DNA of 64,000 nucleotides. It comes from Rhizobium oryziradicis (GTDB lineage Bacteria; Pseudomonadota; Alphaproteobacteria; Rhizobiales; Rhizobiaceae). Under the pieces are notes generated by a model. It worked only from the letters and a program-made list of their open reading frames with translations, was not told the DNA's origin and did not search any database. Below are positions 44,408-53,350 of this stretch, piece by piece (positions within the stretch are counted from its first letter, which is position 1; each line of letters opens with the position of its first letter). The stretch spans positions 62,001 to 126,000 of the forward strand of contig NZ_MKIM01000026.1 of the NCBI RefSeq assembly GCF_001939045.1. Direction: 5' to 3'. A program made the position numbers and the translations under genes.

Positions 44408-45475
44408 ATGTCATGGATCCCGACGCTATCACCCATAGGATCGCGCTATCTCGCATTGGCGGAGGCAATCGAGCTTGCGATCGAGACAGGCGAGTTGAAA
44501 GTTGGTGATAGGCTGCCACCTTATCGCGATATTGCTTGGCGGCTGGGCCTCGACACTTCGACAGTGACCAAAGCCTATCGCGAAGCATCGCGCCGTCACC
44601 TGATACATGGTGAAGTTGGCAAAGGCACTTATGTTCTGGGTCGAAGCAGGGCTGCCGAGATTTTCGCGTCCCTTGCGGATGATCCGGCAATTTTTGATCT
44701 TTCTGTAAATGCTCCAGTCGCCATGGAAGGCAGCGGGTTTGCAGCAGCAGTAGAGCAAGCCATCAGGACATCTAACACAGACTGGAGAAGATATCCGTCC
44801 CAAAAGCTCATTCACCGGCTGCGGATCGCGGGTGCTCGCTGGCTGGAAACACGCGGAATATTGGCGCGGCCGGAAGAGGTTGTGCCGGTAGCCGGCGGGC
44901 AGGCCGCACTCGCAGCGATCCTCAATGTCCTCGATATCAAACGCCTCGGCATTGAGGAACAAACATATTCAGGCGTCGTGGCGCTGGCACAAGGCCGTGC
45001 GATGAAGGCCGTTGACTTGCGGATGGACGATGACGGCGTTCTGCCGAAAGCCTTGTCGGATGCGGCTGTCGATGCGGCAATACTGATACCGACACTGCAC
45101 AATCCCAAAGGGAAAATCTGGCCCATGTCGCGGCGGCAGGAGCTGCTGACAGCGGCCTCCCGCAACGGGACGCTCATCATAGAAGATGACGCCTATGGCC
45201 CATTGGCAGACATACAGCCTATGGCCGCTATGCATTCCAACGCGCCAATCCTTTTCGTCTCGACGCTTTCCAAGACCGTAGCTGCCGGGCTCAGGACCGG
45301 TTTTGTCTGGGGCAAAGGCCAAATGGTCGAGAGGCTGAGTTCTGCCGTCTACGCGACAAGCTGGAGTATGGCTCCGCTCATAATGGAGGATTGGCGTAGA
45401 GACTATAACGAGTTCCGGCCACACAGCGCGATCGGCAACCCCGCCGACATGAGCCTTAACCCCGGAAAATTCTAG
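44408..45475 (+). pseudogene. MocR/GntR-aminotransferase regulator truncated into an IS3-family orfB tail
   Basis: The first ~326 residues are a MocR regulator: a winged helix (GDRLPPYRDIAWRLGLDTSTVTKAYREA in parts) and an aminotransferase-like domain (PVAGGQAALAAIL, IIEDDAYGPLADIQP, TLSKTVAAGLRTGFVWGKG with the PLP lysine). At about 45386 the frame passes into EDWRRDYNEFRPHSAIGN, the C-terminus of an IS3-type transposase, and stops at 45475. The last ~120 residues of the regulator are missing. It faces the EamA gene across 87 bp, the usual MocR target arrangement. Confidence 0.8.
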
Positions 45476-45510
45476 TTCTCTCTGGACCAAAATTGGGGGG
45501 CACTTCATTC
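45386..45510 (+). mobile_element. IS3-family element, right-end fragment
   Basis: The last 29 codons of an orfB-type transposase (WRRDYNEFRPHSAIG ... MSLNPGKF) are followed by CTGGACCAAAATTGGGGGGC, which resembles the terminal repeat of IS3-type elements. The rest of the element is gone. It joined to the MocR gene by recombination. Confidence 0.65.
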
Positions 45511-46146
45511 CCCCTCAGTCTCATCATTAAGACCCTCAATAAGGTTTCGAACTTCCCTCAAAAGAAAATCGTCGAAGCTATCCGCTATTCTATCTTTTCC
45601 ATGGGACACGCCGTTCCCAGGTGCCTCCCACACAGGCGCTTCGCCACGACCGTCTAATTCGCCACAGTCGATGAAATAGAACGGACCATAACCACTCGTT
45701 CCAATTCTGACCATTGATCCAGAGATTAGCCCCTCTGCCCTGTCTTTCTCTGTCGCAAAAACAATATTGCTCGCATTCTTACCTTCCAATCCGGAGTTAC
45801 CGATGCCAGCAATATCAATCGACTCGACCTGCAAAAGACCCAGCTCAAGAAGCATCGTGCGATATGAATTAGGGAGCTGCACATTTAAGCGCTGTTCCAA
45901 ACGCATAATGTCCTCATACGACGGGCACTTAACCGGAAGAGGGTCCAGTCCGTTTTCTTTCAAAAGCTTGAGTGCTTCTCGGTAGGCTTGCTCAGTCATG
46001 GTGCATTTCCCGGATGAATTTACAGCGAAATCGTCCACCTGCCTTGCGATATTTTCGTCGAGTTTACAATTGGCGATCCCACCGACCAACTTGTCATCGT
46101 CTAATCGCGGCATCACGCTCAAACTATCCGCTGAAAATGGCTTCAT
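45505..46146 (-). CDS. SMI1/KNR4 (SUKH) family protein, probable toxin immunity protein
   Basis: A 213-residue protein. GGAG lies seven bases before the ATG at 46146; an inner ATG at 45999 (TEQAYREALKLLKENG) would give a more typical SUKH length. The core has the family pattern: SYEDIMRLEQRLNVQLPNSYRTMLLELGLLQ (in parts, ~80-110), TSGYGPFYFIDCGELDG and ADSFDDFLLREVRNLI. SUKH proteins are frequent immunity partners of nuclease and other polymorphic toxins. It lies 115 bp downstream of a second intact gene that overlaps a dead nuclease toxin. Which toxin it neutralises is not known. Confidence 0.75.
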   Translation of the reverse strand: MKPFSADSLSVMPRLDDDKLVGGIANCKLDENIARQVDDFAVNSSGKCTMTEQAYREALKLLKENGLDPLPVKCPSYEDIMRLEQRLNVQLPNSYRTMLLELGLLQVESIDIAGIGNSGLEGKNASNIVFATEKDRAEGLISGSMVRIGTSGYGPFYFIDCGELDGRGEAPVWEAPGNGVSHGKDRIADSFDDFLLREVRNLIEGLNDETEGE

Positions 46147-46260
46147 CGGCTAGCTCCGGTAGAAAGTTTCGCGCGTGATCGACGCAACTTTACTAACTAT
46201 CAATAAGCGCCTGCATTTCGACCCTCCTCAGCTAGGAGTCAAAGTTATAATTAGAACCCG

Positions 46261-47202
46261 TTATACCTTCAAATCCAGTTTACCCGTTACCTTCGCGTAG
46301 AGCGGCAGAACCTTTTCAAGGATGTCGTCGCGTGGTACCGGAAACGGATGATGATACCGTCCCAACGGTGTTGCGTCGAAAAGAGGATGCTCAACATAGG
46401 GAATATCCAAGCCACGCTGTTCGCGGATACGGCAAGCGGCCAGAATCTCCACCGGGAATAGCCAATACTCCTCATCACGCACCGGATCGTAATCGTCTGT
46501 TCCGATCCCCATCACATGAAAATTGGCTGCCTCGATCAGCGCTTCGCCAAATACGCTCGCGCTCGGATCGAAAAGAGCTTTCAACAGCGGATGAAACCCT
46601 TCCAGTTGCTCATCTTTAGGCTCGAAGTCAAACACCTCGTCGCTCCCACGCCAGGCCTTGTAGAGCTTCACTGACAGCCACGGCAAATACTGAGGCAAGC
46701 TTTCCCATGAGATGCTTCCGTTCCCGTCTTCCTGCGCATCCCAGCGATCAAGCATCGTTTCGGCAAGACGATCGGCATGGTTCATCCAGCCAAATGAGAG
46801 CATCGTGGAGACAGTGGTGAAATCACGCATCGAAAACCGGTAGCCTGCTGGATCATCAGATTCCATAATGGCGTGGGCAGTTTCGTAATACCAGAATTTG
46901 TAGAGGCCCGATAACGATAGTTCCTCAGTGGGGTAGGTCGTATAGTTTAAGCTTTTGTCTTCAGCTAGCCTCAAATACCAAGAACTTATATCTCGGAAAG
47001 AACTAGGTATTAGTTTTTTTTGCGTTTGTTGATCGTTCAGAAACGGCTGTATTTTCTTTTCAATCGGTTTGGAAAATAAGTGATTTTTGTTAAATGGTTC
47101 AAGAACCCAATCACGGACATCCTCGCGCTCCGTTTTCAGAGTTTTCTCCGTTTTGAGACGTATATTGCTGTTCATTGATTTATCCGCATAGCTTCGAGCC
47201 AT
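46261..47202 (-). CDS. Unrecognised intact protein coupled to a toxin gene, candidate immunity protein
   Basis: A 313-residue soluble protein with no signal peptide or membrane helix. I do not recognise the family; it has aromatic-rich helices (ISSWYLRLAEDKSLNYTTYP, LSLSGLYKFWYYETAHAIME) and a late DEEYWLFPVEILAACRI segment, somewhat like helical immunity proteins of the DUF1910/1911 kind. Its ATG shares a base with the TAA of the preceding nuclease-toxin frame (TAATG), which is strong evidence of toxin/immunity translational coupling. The gene is open although the toxin has several lesions. Immunity function is inference from position. Confidence 0.6.
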   Translation of the reverse strand: MARSYADKSMNSNIRLKTEKTLKTEREDVRDWVLEPFNKNHLFSKPIEKKIQPFLNDQQTQKKLIPSSFRDISSWYLRLAEDKSLNYTTYPTEELSLSGLYKFWYYETAHAIMESDDPAGYRFSMRDFTTVSTMLSFGWMNHADRLAETMLDRWDAQEDGNGSISWESLPQYLPWLSVKLYKAWRGSDEVFDFEPKDEQLEGFHPLLKALFDPSASVFGEALIEAANFHVMGIGTDDYDPVRDEEYWLFPVEILAACRIREQRGLDIPYVEHPLFDATPLGRYHHPFPVPRDDILEKVLPLYAKVTGKLDLKV

Positions 47203-48606
47203 TAATGATCTGAAATTTGATTATTTACGGGCGTAGGTGGGCCTGTTGAGGGCGGACCTTGTATTGTTTTGTCTTTCGATTTGCGTTCCGCTCTTCGTGT
47301 CCGTTTTTTCTCCTTATTTTCACGCCACTTTTTATAGGCGGCATCATTTCGCTTCCAAGGTTCTGTGCCCTCCTCGGTGAATGTGCCATCGGCATTCTTT
47401 TTAAGCTTTATTTTTTGTATGCCACTGGTTCGCCAGCATCAATTCTATCAAGAAGAGATTCGGCATATTCTCTGTCTGAGAAACTAAGAGATTTATACGG
47501 CCCTTGTCCTGCGCTCATCTGTGACAATCGTGATCTAACGAAATCTTCGCCCCCAAAAGCTCATCGCCATACATGCGGTAATCACCGCGTGTAGAGGTTT
47601 TGATCTCGCTGGAAGTGAGGGGGTCATCTTTTACGTTATCGATGCCATTGCCTGAACCGTTTTGGAGAGACCGCCCGCCATATTTACCTTCGTAAAACTT
47701 CTCTCCCTCTTTGCCGTTGGCTAGGCTTTCTTTGCCTTTCTCCCGCTGCCTGTCTTTCTTGGCAGCGTCTGCATCCTGGACCGCTGCTGGCCCCTTGTCT
47801 GGATCCGGGCGTGTCGTGCCCTGATTATCCGACCCAAGAATACGCCGCTCAGCCTCATTGAACTCTGATTTTTCGACCTTCCCAAGTTCGAATACGCTGC
47901 CAGGCCGATCCTTGCGAAGGAGCGAAACAACGAACTTCTCACCTCTCTTTACTGCGGTCATTCCAACTCTGGCCGCAACCGCGCCAACGCCAGCTGTTAC
48001 CGCAGCAATTGCCGCTATGACCGCATTTTCAAGAATGGCAAAGGCGAGGTCTATCCCAAATTTGCAGAGTGCAATTTTCCACTGTCCGCTTCAGCAAAGC
48101 TGCTTGATCTCCTCATATGTCTTTTTGGCGTAACTGACGATCTGGTCCTGTAAGGTGTTCCAATCGCGCTTAAAACGTTCACGGGCCTTCGCCCTTTCTG
48201 ATTCGTTGAGCTTTTCGGCGCGTAGCTTGGCTGTTTGGTCGGCCATCTTGTCGCCGCCGATCATGGCGTGACGCTCAAATTATTCGCCAACAGCGAAATA
48301 ACCGTCTAATAGACCGCCACCCCAACCGAGCGAAGCGTCGTTTGCCATATTGTTGGCTTTAGACAGAACGCTGCCAGTGTCCTTGAGCAGATCGGAAACG
48401 GCAGCCTTGATTTTTTCAACGGCTTGTTTTTGTTGCTCGGCACCGTAAATGCCAGCGATGACGCCGAGAAAATGCACCTGAGCGGCATATTGCCCTGCAA
48501 CATCCATAGCGTGCGCAACACATTGGTTGTCACCAATATACTGGTCTGGAGCTTGCACATCAGGCGCTGGATGCGGTCCCATCTCAGCTCTGCCCGTCCA
48601 AGCCAA
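47202..48606 (-). pseudogene. T6SS-associated toxin with C-terminal PD-(D/E)XK-like nuclease domain, multiply broken
   Basis: One ancestral frame of ~468 codons can be followed. It starts near 48606 (GPHPAPDVQAPDQYIGDNQ), has a TAA at 48280-48282 and a TGA at 48091-48093, both in phase, then a hydrophobic AVIAAIAAVTAGVGAVAA stretch. Two single-base losses follow, near 47540 and in an A6 run at 47411-47416. The C-terminal domain has GNGIDNV, then SSEIKTSTRG (spaced as D-x10-E-x-K) and RLSQMSAGQG, the layout of restriction-endonuclease-fold toxins. The tail is basic (KEKKRTRRAERKSKDK). It ends TAA overlapping the ATG of the gene at 46261. Toxin activity must be lost. Confidence 0.65.
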
Positions 48607-49399
48607 AATGAGACATGGCGAGCGACGCCACTGTCATGGACGGATAAGAAAGAATCGAACCAATGGAATTCGATACGGTCCTTGGTCCCAACGCAGATTC
48701 CGAAATGGCGGCCAAAGAGGAGGTTAGAGCGGACGTGTCGCCTCCATGGAGGCTTGTCGCCTTGGTAATGAGGTTTAGGACATTTGAGTTGATGTCGGTT
48801 GAGGCACCGGAGAACGAAAATGGCTCTTTTGTGCGCTCTACGCCCAAACTCGAAAAGAATGTCTCGCGATAGGTGTCGCGAATGCCTCGCCGCTCGTCTT
48901 CCTTGATGATGAACTCGCCATCTTCATATAACGGAGCAGAGGCTGCAGCCGGAATACCGTGTTCGGAAAACAATGTTTCCATCACCTGGAGGGCCGTCAT
49001 ATTCTGCCAGATGCGGCAATCAGACCGGCGAGACAGCAACCACATCTGCGGGCGAAGCGTCAGCGTATAGCTGCGAAGCCCGCGTGTGACCGGCGGGCCT
49101 TCGAATAAGTTGGTGACCAACCCATTGAACGGACGGCGCACGCCTTCCTCTCCAAACTCACCTTGCCGAATTTCCAACGGCACATCGACCAGCTTGCCAA
49201 TCAGCTCTTCCGGCTTGACCGCCTCGCGCTTGGCCCGCACATTCAGGGTGATCTCAAACAGACGATTGACACCTTCATCCACCATCAATCGCTCTGGCAG
49301 CAATTGATCCTCACCCAGAGGCGAAGACACATTCAAAACACGACTGGCCTGAATGAAATCAGCGGATGAGAGTACGTCATCCATACGGAAAGCCCCCAA
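48584..49399 (-). pseudogene. vgrG: VgrG N-terminal domain, internally deleted
   Basis: A 271-residue frame. Residues ~1-170 match the gp27-like start of a type VI secretion VgrG spike: LGEDQLLPERLMVDEGVNRL, LIGKLVDVPLEI, RRPFNGLVTNLFEG, RSYTLTLRPQMWLLSRRSDC (in parts) and the ALQVMETLFSEHGI helix. The gp5/OB and beta-spike parts (~400 residues) are absent; instead a Ser/Thr-rich ~95-residue tail follows (TDINSNVLNLITKATSLHGG, ALGPRTVSNSIGSILSYPS) that I do not recognise and that may be the toxin N-terminus. It ends in another phase than the toxin frame, so a further frameshift lies near 48600. Confidence 0.7.
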
Positions 49400-49604
49400 A
49401 ATGTCGTTTTCAAAAAATCAAAAGATCGTATCGATGGTCACGGAATGCTCAGCGCAAAGCTACTAATGCCACGAAGCTAGGCATCATTCCTAAAAGGTCG
49501 AGGTCTGGGTTGTATCTTTTTGGAAGGTGGAGATTAGGCTTGCGGTAATGCATGCTTTGACCGGGCCTTATTAAGCGGACGGTCTCCTAGACCGACATCT
49601 GAGA

Positions 49605-50422
49605 GGCATCGTAACGTTAACGTGCTATCGATCAAAATGTGGGATCTTACTGCATGACCAGATCTCGGCGTGATCCCCTTTATCGTCGCCACCGGTTTCC
49701 CGCCGAGGTGATTGCCCATGCTGTTTGGCTGTATTTCCGGTTTCCGTTGAGCCTGCGGATGGTCGAGGATCTGCTGGCAACGCGTGGCATCATCGTCTCT
49801 CATCAAACCGTGCGGCTCTGGGCTGGGAAATTCGGCAGACACTTTGCCAATGACATCCGCAAACGATTTGCTGGCAAGCTCTGGGACAAATGGCATTTCG
49901 ATGAGGTTGTCATCACCATCGGCGGAAGGAAACACTGGCTTTGGCGCGCCGTTGATCAGGATGGCTTTGTTCTCGACGTGCTGGCGCAAAGCCGCCGCAA
50001 TGCCAAGGCGGCAGAGCGTTTGATGCGCAAGCTCCTGAAAGCCCAAGGCAGCGCGCCGCGTGTGATGATCACCGACAAACTACGATCCTATGACACTGCA
50101 AAGCGGGAGGTTATTCCCTGCGTTGAGCATCGTTCTCACAAAGGATTGAACAATCGGGCGGAAAACTCTCATCAGCCCGTCCGACGACGGGAGAGGATCA
50201 TGAAGCGCTTCAAGTCAACACGACAGCTTCAGCGTTTCGTTTCCATCCATGACCCGGTCACCAACCTTTTTCACATTCCCCGCCACGATATTCCAACCAA
50301 TCACCATCGCGAACTGCGAACAGCTGCCATGCAAGCATGGCACCAAATGGCGCGCCTTCACGCCGCATGAACTAATTTCTCATGCACAAATGTTGCGTTC
50401 AAGGCGGTAAGTTTACAGTGTC
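49605..50422 (+). mobile_element. IS6-family insertion sequence, copy A (apparently intact)
   Basis: About 818 bp bounded by GGCATCGTAACGTTAACG at the left and, inverted, a CACTGTAAACTTACCG end at the right; the two ends agree at about 12 of 17 bases. It contains one full transposase gene. A second copy in the opposite direction is at 51401-52220. I could not find matching 8-bp target duplications at either copy or across the pair. Confidence 0.8.
49654..50370 (+). CDS. IS6-family transposase, copy A
   Basis: A 238-residue DDE transposase from the ATG at 49654 (TRSRRDPLYRRHRF). The N-terminal helix-turn-helix (LRMVEDLLATRGIIVSHQTVRLW in part) and catalytic residues are present: Asp in WHFDEVVITIGGRKHW, Asp in MITDKLRSYDTA and Glu in NRAENSHQPVRRRE. 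Length and motifs are normal, so this copy should be active. Confidence 0.88.
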   Translation: MTRSRRDPLYRRHRFPAEVIAHAVWLYFRFPLSLRMVEDLLATRGIIVSHQTVRLWAGKFGRHFANDIRKRFAGKLWDKWHFDEVVITIGGRKHWLWRAVDQDGFVLDVLAQSRRNAKAAERLMRKLLKAQGSAPRVMITDKLRSYDTAKREVIPCVEHRSHKGLNNRAENSHQPVRRRERIMKRFKSTRQLQRFVSIHDPVTNLFHIPRHDIPTNHHRELRTAAMQAWHQMARLHAA

Positions 50423-50511
50423 ACGAGACCAAATGATTGGTCGCTCTAAAATGTTACGAATAACGCTGCAAAATCAAGTTAACGATTTACTTAAAAATCA
50501 AAGGTGAGACA

Positions 50512-51153
50512 ATGGAACTGGATCTTCTTCTTTCTCGGATAAATTCCACAGTTCTATTAGAACACATTCCTTCATCGAATGGTTTTTCTTTTCGCGAAGA
50601 TATTCTTCATAAGGATCCATCAGTCCGGAAAAAAGCATTTTTCGATTTATTGGACCAGGCTATGTTAAAAATGCCAACATCAAAAAACATAATAAAATCA
50701 ATGTTTAATGATGCTTATTTAATTTCTATTTCTGAAAAATACTATTACATCTACGAAGGAAGCGACGATGGCGATGTGTTTTTCTACATATCAGGCGTTC
50801 CATTGCTGAAAAGGCAAATTTTAGGAAATGTCGATATTTTCTATCGTCATTTAGACGGATTCTGCGATCTCAATATGCAGGGCGGTATACTTCCTCTACA
50901 TTTAATTAAACTTTTAGGCTCAGATGGTTATGATTATCTTGAAGAACCCTCAGCCAGCGTAGCGAATAGATTGCTTGGAGAGAACGTTCATATTTTCAAT
51001 AGCGGCGGCAAAGGGCAAGGCTATTTGAATATAGAAAGTACCCATTCTACAAATCCAACAGCTCATGTGTTGTGGCTGGATGACGATGAACCAATGATTG
51101 GAATAGATTTTTGGGATCTCATGGATAATTGGACAGAGATCGCTATTACTTGA
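50512..51153 (+). CDS. AT-rich SMI1/KNR4 (SUKH)-like protein, probable immunity gene
   Basis: A 213-residue acidic soluble protein, preceded by AAAGGTGAGACA. The central and late parts fit the SUKH pattern: ISISEKYYYIYEGSDDGDVFFYISG, LPLHLIKLLGSDGYDYL (in parts) and PMIGIDFWDLMDNWTEIAI. Base composition is far more AT-rich than the window average, a sign of recent transfer and typical of polymorphic-toxin immunity genes. It sits alone between two inverted IS6 copies, next to a PAAR-like fragment. Toxin partner not present. Confidence 0.6.
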   Translation: MELDLLLSRINSTVLLEHIPSSNGFSFREDILHKDPSVRKKAFFDLLDQAMLKMPTSKNIIKSMFNDAYLISISEKYYYIYEGSDDGDVFFYISGVPLLKRQILGNVDIFYRHLDGFCDLNMQGGILPLHLIKLLGSDGYDYLEEPSASVANRLLGENVHIFNSGGKGQGYLNIESTHSTNPTAHVLWLDDDEPMIGIDFWDLMDNWTEIAIT

Positions 51154-51181
51154 GCGTCGAAAATGCGATTACCGACCAAAT

Positions 51182-51400
51182 TTGCACGCGACCTGCGCGG
51201 CGGTCAAGCGGCTCGATTCAACATTTTCAAAACCTTATGGCGATGAGTTTTGCACCGGCAAAGACGTAAAATCCGGCACGGTTGGCGATGTGGTAGAACC
51301 TGTCACATCCTCCGCCATCGTGCGTGCCAATGGCATCTCTGTGCAACGCCACACAGACCGCTGCACCCTCAACAATGGCAACTGCCCGGCGAATATGTCA
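51182..51400 (+). pseudogene. PAAR-like (DUF4150-type) effector fragment cut by an IS
   Basis: The readable frame gives LDSTFSKPYGDEFCTGKDVK, SGTVGDVVEPVTSSAIVRAN and GISVQRHTDRCTLNNGNCPA. The order serine/lysine-rich loop, GDE, GKxVxSGT, then V-R-x-x-G-x-x-V-x-RHTD and NN-x-N matches PAAR-like DUF4150 spike tips that carry T6SS effectors. The right end is cut at 51400 by the IS6 copy B terminus, and the N-terminal start is missing. The effector body that would follow has been lost. Confidence 0.65.
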
Positions 51401-52220
51401 GGCACTGTAAACTTACCGCCTTGAACGCAACATTTGTGCATGAGAAATTAGTTCATGCGGCGTGAAGGCGCGCCATTTGGTGCCATGCTTGCATGGCAGC
51501 TGTTCGCAGTTCGCGATGGTGATTGGTTGGAATATCGTGGCGGGGAATGTGAAAAAGGTTGGTGACCGGGTCATGGATGGAAACGAAACGCTGAAGCTGT
51601 CGTGTTGACTTGAAGCGCTTCATGATCCTCTCCCGTCGTCGGACGGGCTGATGAGAGTTTTCCGCCTGATTGTTCAATCCCTTGTGAGAACGATGCTCAA
51701 CGCTGGGCATAACCTCCCGCTTTGCAGTATCATAGGATCGTCGTTTATTGGTGATCATCACACGCGGCGCGCGGCCTTGGGCTTTCAGGAGCTTGCGCTT
51801 CAAACGCTTTGCCGCCTTGGCATTGCGGCGGCTTTGCGCCAGCACGTCGAGGACAAAGCCATCCTGATCAACGGCGCGCCAAAGCCAGTGTTTCCTTCCA
51901 CCGATGGTGATGACAACCTCATCGAAATGCCATTTGTCCCAGAGCTTGCCAGTAAATTGTTTGCGGATGTCATTGGCAAAGTGTCTGCCGAATTTCTCAG
52001 CCCAGAGCCGCACGGTTTGATGAGAGACGATGATGCCACGCGTTGCCAGCAGATCCTCGACCATCCGCAGGCTCAACGGAAACCGGAAATACAGCCAAAC
52101 AGCATGGGCAATCACCTCGGCGGGAAACCGGTGGCGACGATAAAGGGGATCACGCCGAGATCTGGTCATGCAGTAAGATCCCACATTTTGATCGATAGCA
52201 CGTTAACGTTACGATGCCCT
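51401..52220 (-). mobile_element. IS6-family insertion sequence, copy B (inverted, probably inactive)
   Basis: Same element as copy A in the opposite direction, with ends GGCACTGTAAACTTACCG at 51401 and the inverse of GGCATCGTAACG near 52209-52220. It has replaced the 3' part of a PAAR-like gene on one side and cut an IS110-type transposase on the other. Confidence 0.8.
51453..52169 (-). CDS. IS6-family transposase, copy B, catalytic Asp replaced
   Basis: A 238-residue frame nearly identical to copy A but with about a dozen substitutions, including MITNKRRSYDT where copy A has MITDKLRSYDT. That position is the second catalytic aspartate of the DDE triad, so this copy is expected to be unable to transpose by itself. 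First Asp (HFDEVV) and Glu (QAENSHQP) are kept. Confidence 0.85.
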   Translation of the reverse strand: MTRSRRDPLYRRHRFPAEVIAHAVWLYFRFPLSLRMVEDLLATRGIIVSHQTVRLWAEKFGRHFANDIRKQFTGKLWDKWHFDEVVITIGGRKHWLWRAVDQDGFVLDVLAQSRRNAKAAKRLKRKLLKAQGRAPRVMITNKRRSYDTAKREVMPSVEHRSHKGLNNQAENSHQPVRRRERIMKRFKSTRQLQRFVSIHDPVTNLFHIPRHDIPTNHHRELRTAAMQAWHQMARLHAA

Positions 52221-52402
52221 TGTACCAGGCCGCGCTCGCCGCTGCGTGTCATAATCCTGTTTTGAAAGCCGTCGCACAACGACTGAAGGAGCGTGGGAAA
52301 CAACACAAGCTCGTTATCGTCGCAGTCCCAAGAAGGCTCGTAACCATCGCAAACGCGATCCTCAAAAACAGATCCAAATGGAACCATCTAAGTCCAACTT
52401 AG
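52220..52402 (+). mobile_element. IS110-family transposase, C-terminal fragment
   Basis: LYQAALAAACHNPVLKAVAQ, then RLKERGKQHKLVIVAVPRRL and IANAILKNRSKWN resemble the last ~60 residues of IS110/IS116-type transposases (the conserved ALY-x-x-AL ... HNP ... RLxxRGKxxK pattern). The rest is cut off by IS6 copy B. The 160 bp that follow up to the cyclase gene hold no gene; GCAAAAATCTGCGACAGG at ~52512 is an IS6-end-like scrap. Confidence 0.65.
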
Positions 52403-52565
52403 ACACAGTTGCTAGAGCTTCAGCTTTAGGCAAGAGTATTCAGAATCATCGACACGCTGCACAATATTTGGAGCGGGAAATTATCGCACGACGGTCAATA
52501 CACCGTTGAACGCAAAAATCTGCGACAGGCCCAATTATGATGTCGTCCACCCGCTGTCCTTTTAT

Positions 52566-53330
52566 CTATAGCATGGCGATCGCCCGGCACCATCCGGCTG
52601 ATCCGCTTTTGATTTTGACCGGCAGGCAGGACACCGTGAAGCCGGAGGGGGGTAGCTCATCCAGCCGTGTCAGCTTTTCCATGTGCATGAAAATGCCGTC
52701 ACGCCCCGCTTTGTGGCCTTCCCAGATAAGACCTGCATCTCGGGATTCGGCAAAGCGTTTTGCCGTGACAGGGAACGGTGCATCCCATGACCATGCGTCT
52801 GTGCCAGCGATGTGGATTCCCTGCGCCATGAGCCAAAGTGTCGCCTCGCGGCCAATACCGCAGCCGCGGCCAAGGAAGTCGGGCCGCCCATAGGCCGCAC
52901 CGGCCGCCGTGTTGATCAACACGATGTCGTAGGGTTCCAGAGTACGACCTGTGGCTTTTACGGCCGCCTCAATGTCGGCGGCAGTCGCCACATAGCCATC
53001 GGGGAGTTCGCGCAGATCAAGCTTCACCCCCGGTCGGATACACCAGTCCAGCGGTACCTCGTCGATCGTCCAGGCACGCTCACCATTGTTCATGGTCGAG
53101 GCGAAGTGCCAGGGGGCGTCCAGATGCGTGCCAGCATGCGCTGTGAGGTGCAATTGCTCAACAGCCCAGCCTTCACCACCCGGCACGTCGTTAATATCGA
53201 GGCCGGGGAAAAAGCGGAGCACTTCTTCCGAGCCCTCCGCATGGTTTGTGTAGGTGATCCTCGGGCCGAGCCCCGGTGGATCGGCGGGAATGTCATTTTC
53301 AATGGCCACCGAAAGGTCGATGATCTTCAT
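52566..53330 (-). CDS. Cyclase/kynurenine-formamidase-family hydrolase
   Basis: A 254-residue metal-dependent hydrolase of the PF04199 type. HAGTHLDAPWH at residues 65-75 is the family HxGTHxDxPxH metal site, and a late HVAGTDAWSWDAPF-like segment completes the fold. AGGAGACTGG precedes the ATG. Family members hydrolyse N-formylkynurenine, isatin or act as polyketide-type cyclases. It is the last gene of the catabolic cluster, probably opening an amide, lactone or ring intermediate. Substrate unknown. Confidence 0.88.
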   Translation of the reverse strand: MKIIDLSVAIENDIPADPPGLGPRITYTNHAEGSEEVLRFFPGLDINDVPGGEGWAVEQLHLTAHAGTHLDAPWHFASTMNNGERAWTIDEVPLDWCIRPGVKLDLRELPDGYVATAADIEAAVKATGRTLEPYDIVLINTAAGAAYGRPDFLGRGCGIGREATLWLMAQGIHIAGTDAWSWDAPFPVTAKRFAESRDAGLIWEGHKAGRDGIFMHMEKLTRLDELPPSGFTVSCLPVKIKSGSAGWCRAIAML

Positions 53331-53350
53331 GGGCCAGTCTCCTGCATGGG

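Noticed and set aside
42142..48282. Possible reassignment of TGA to glycine or programmed readthrough
   Set aside because: TGA serves as a normal stop in many intact genes of the window, and the affected genes also carry TAA/TAG stops, frameshifts or deletions, so decay is sufficient.
49605..52220. Classical composite transposon made by the two IS6 copies
   Set aside because: The copies are inverted, one has a changed catalytic residue, and no matching target duplications were found at the outer or inner flanks.
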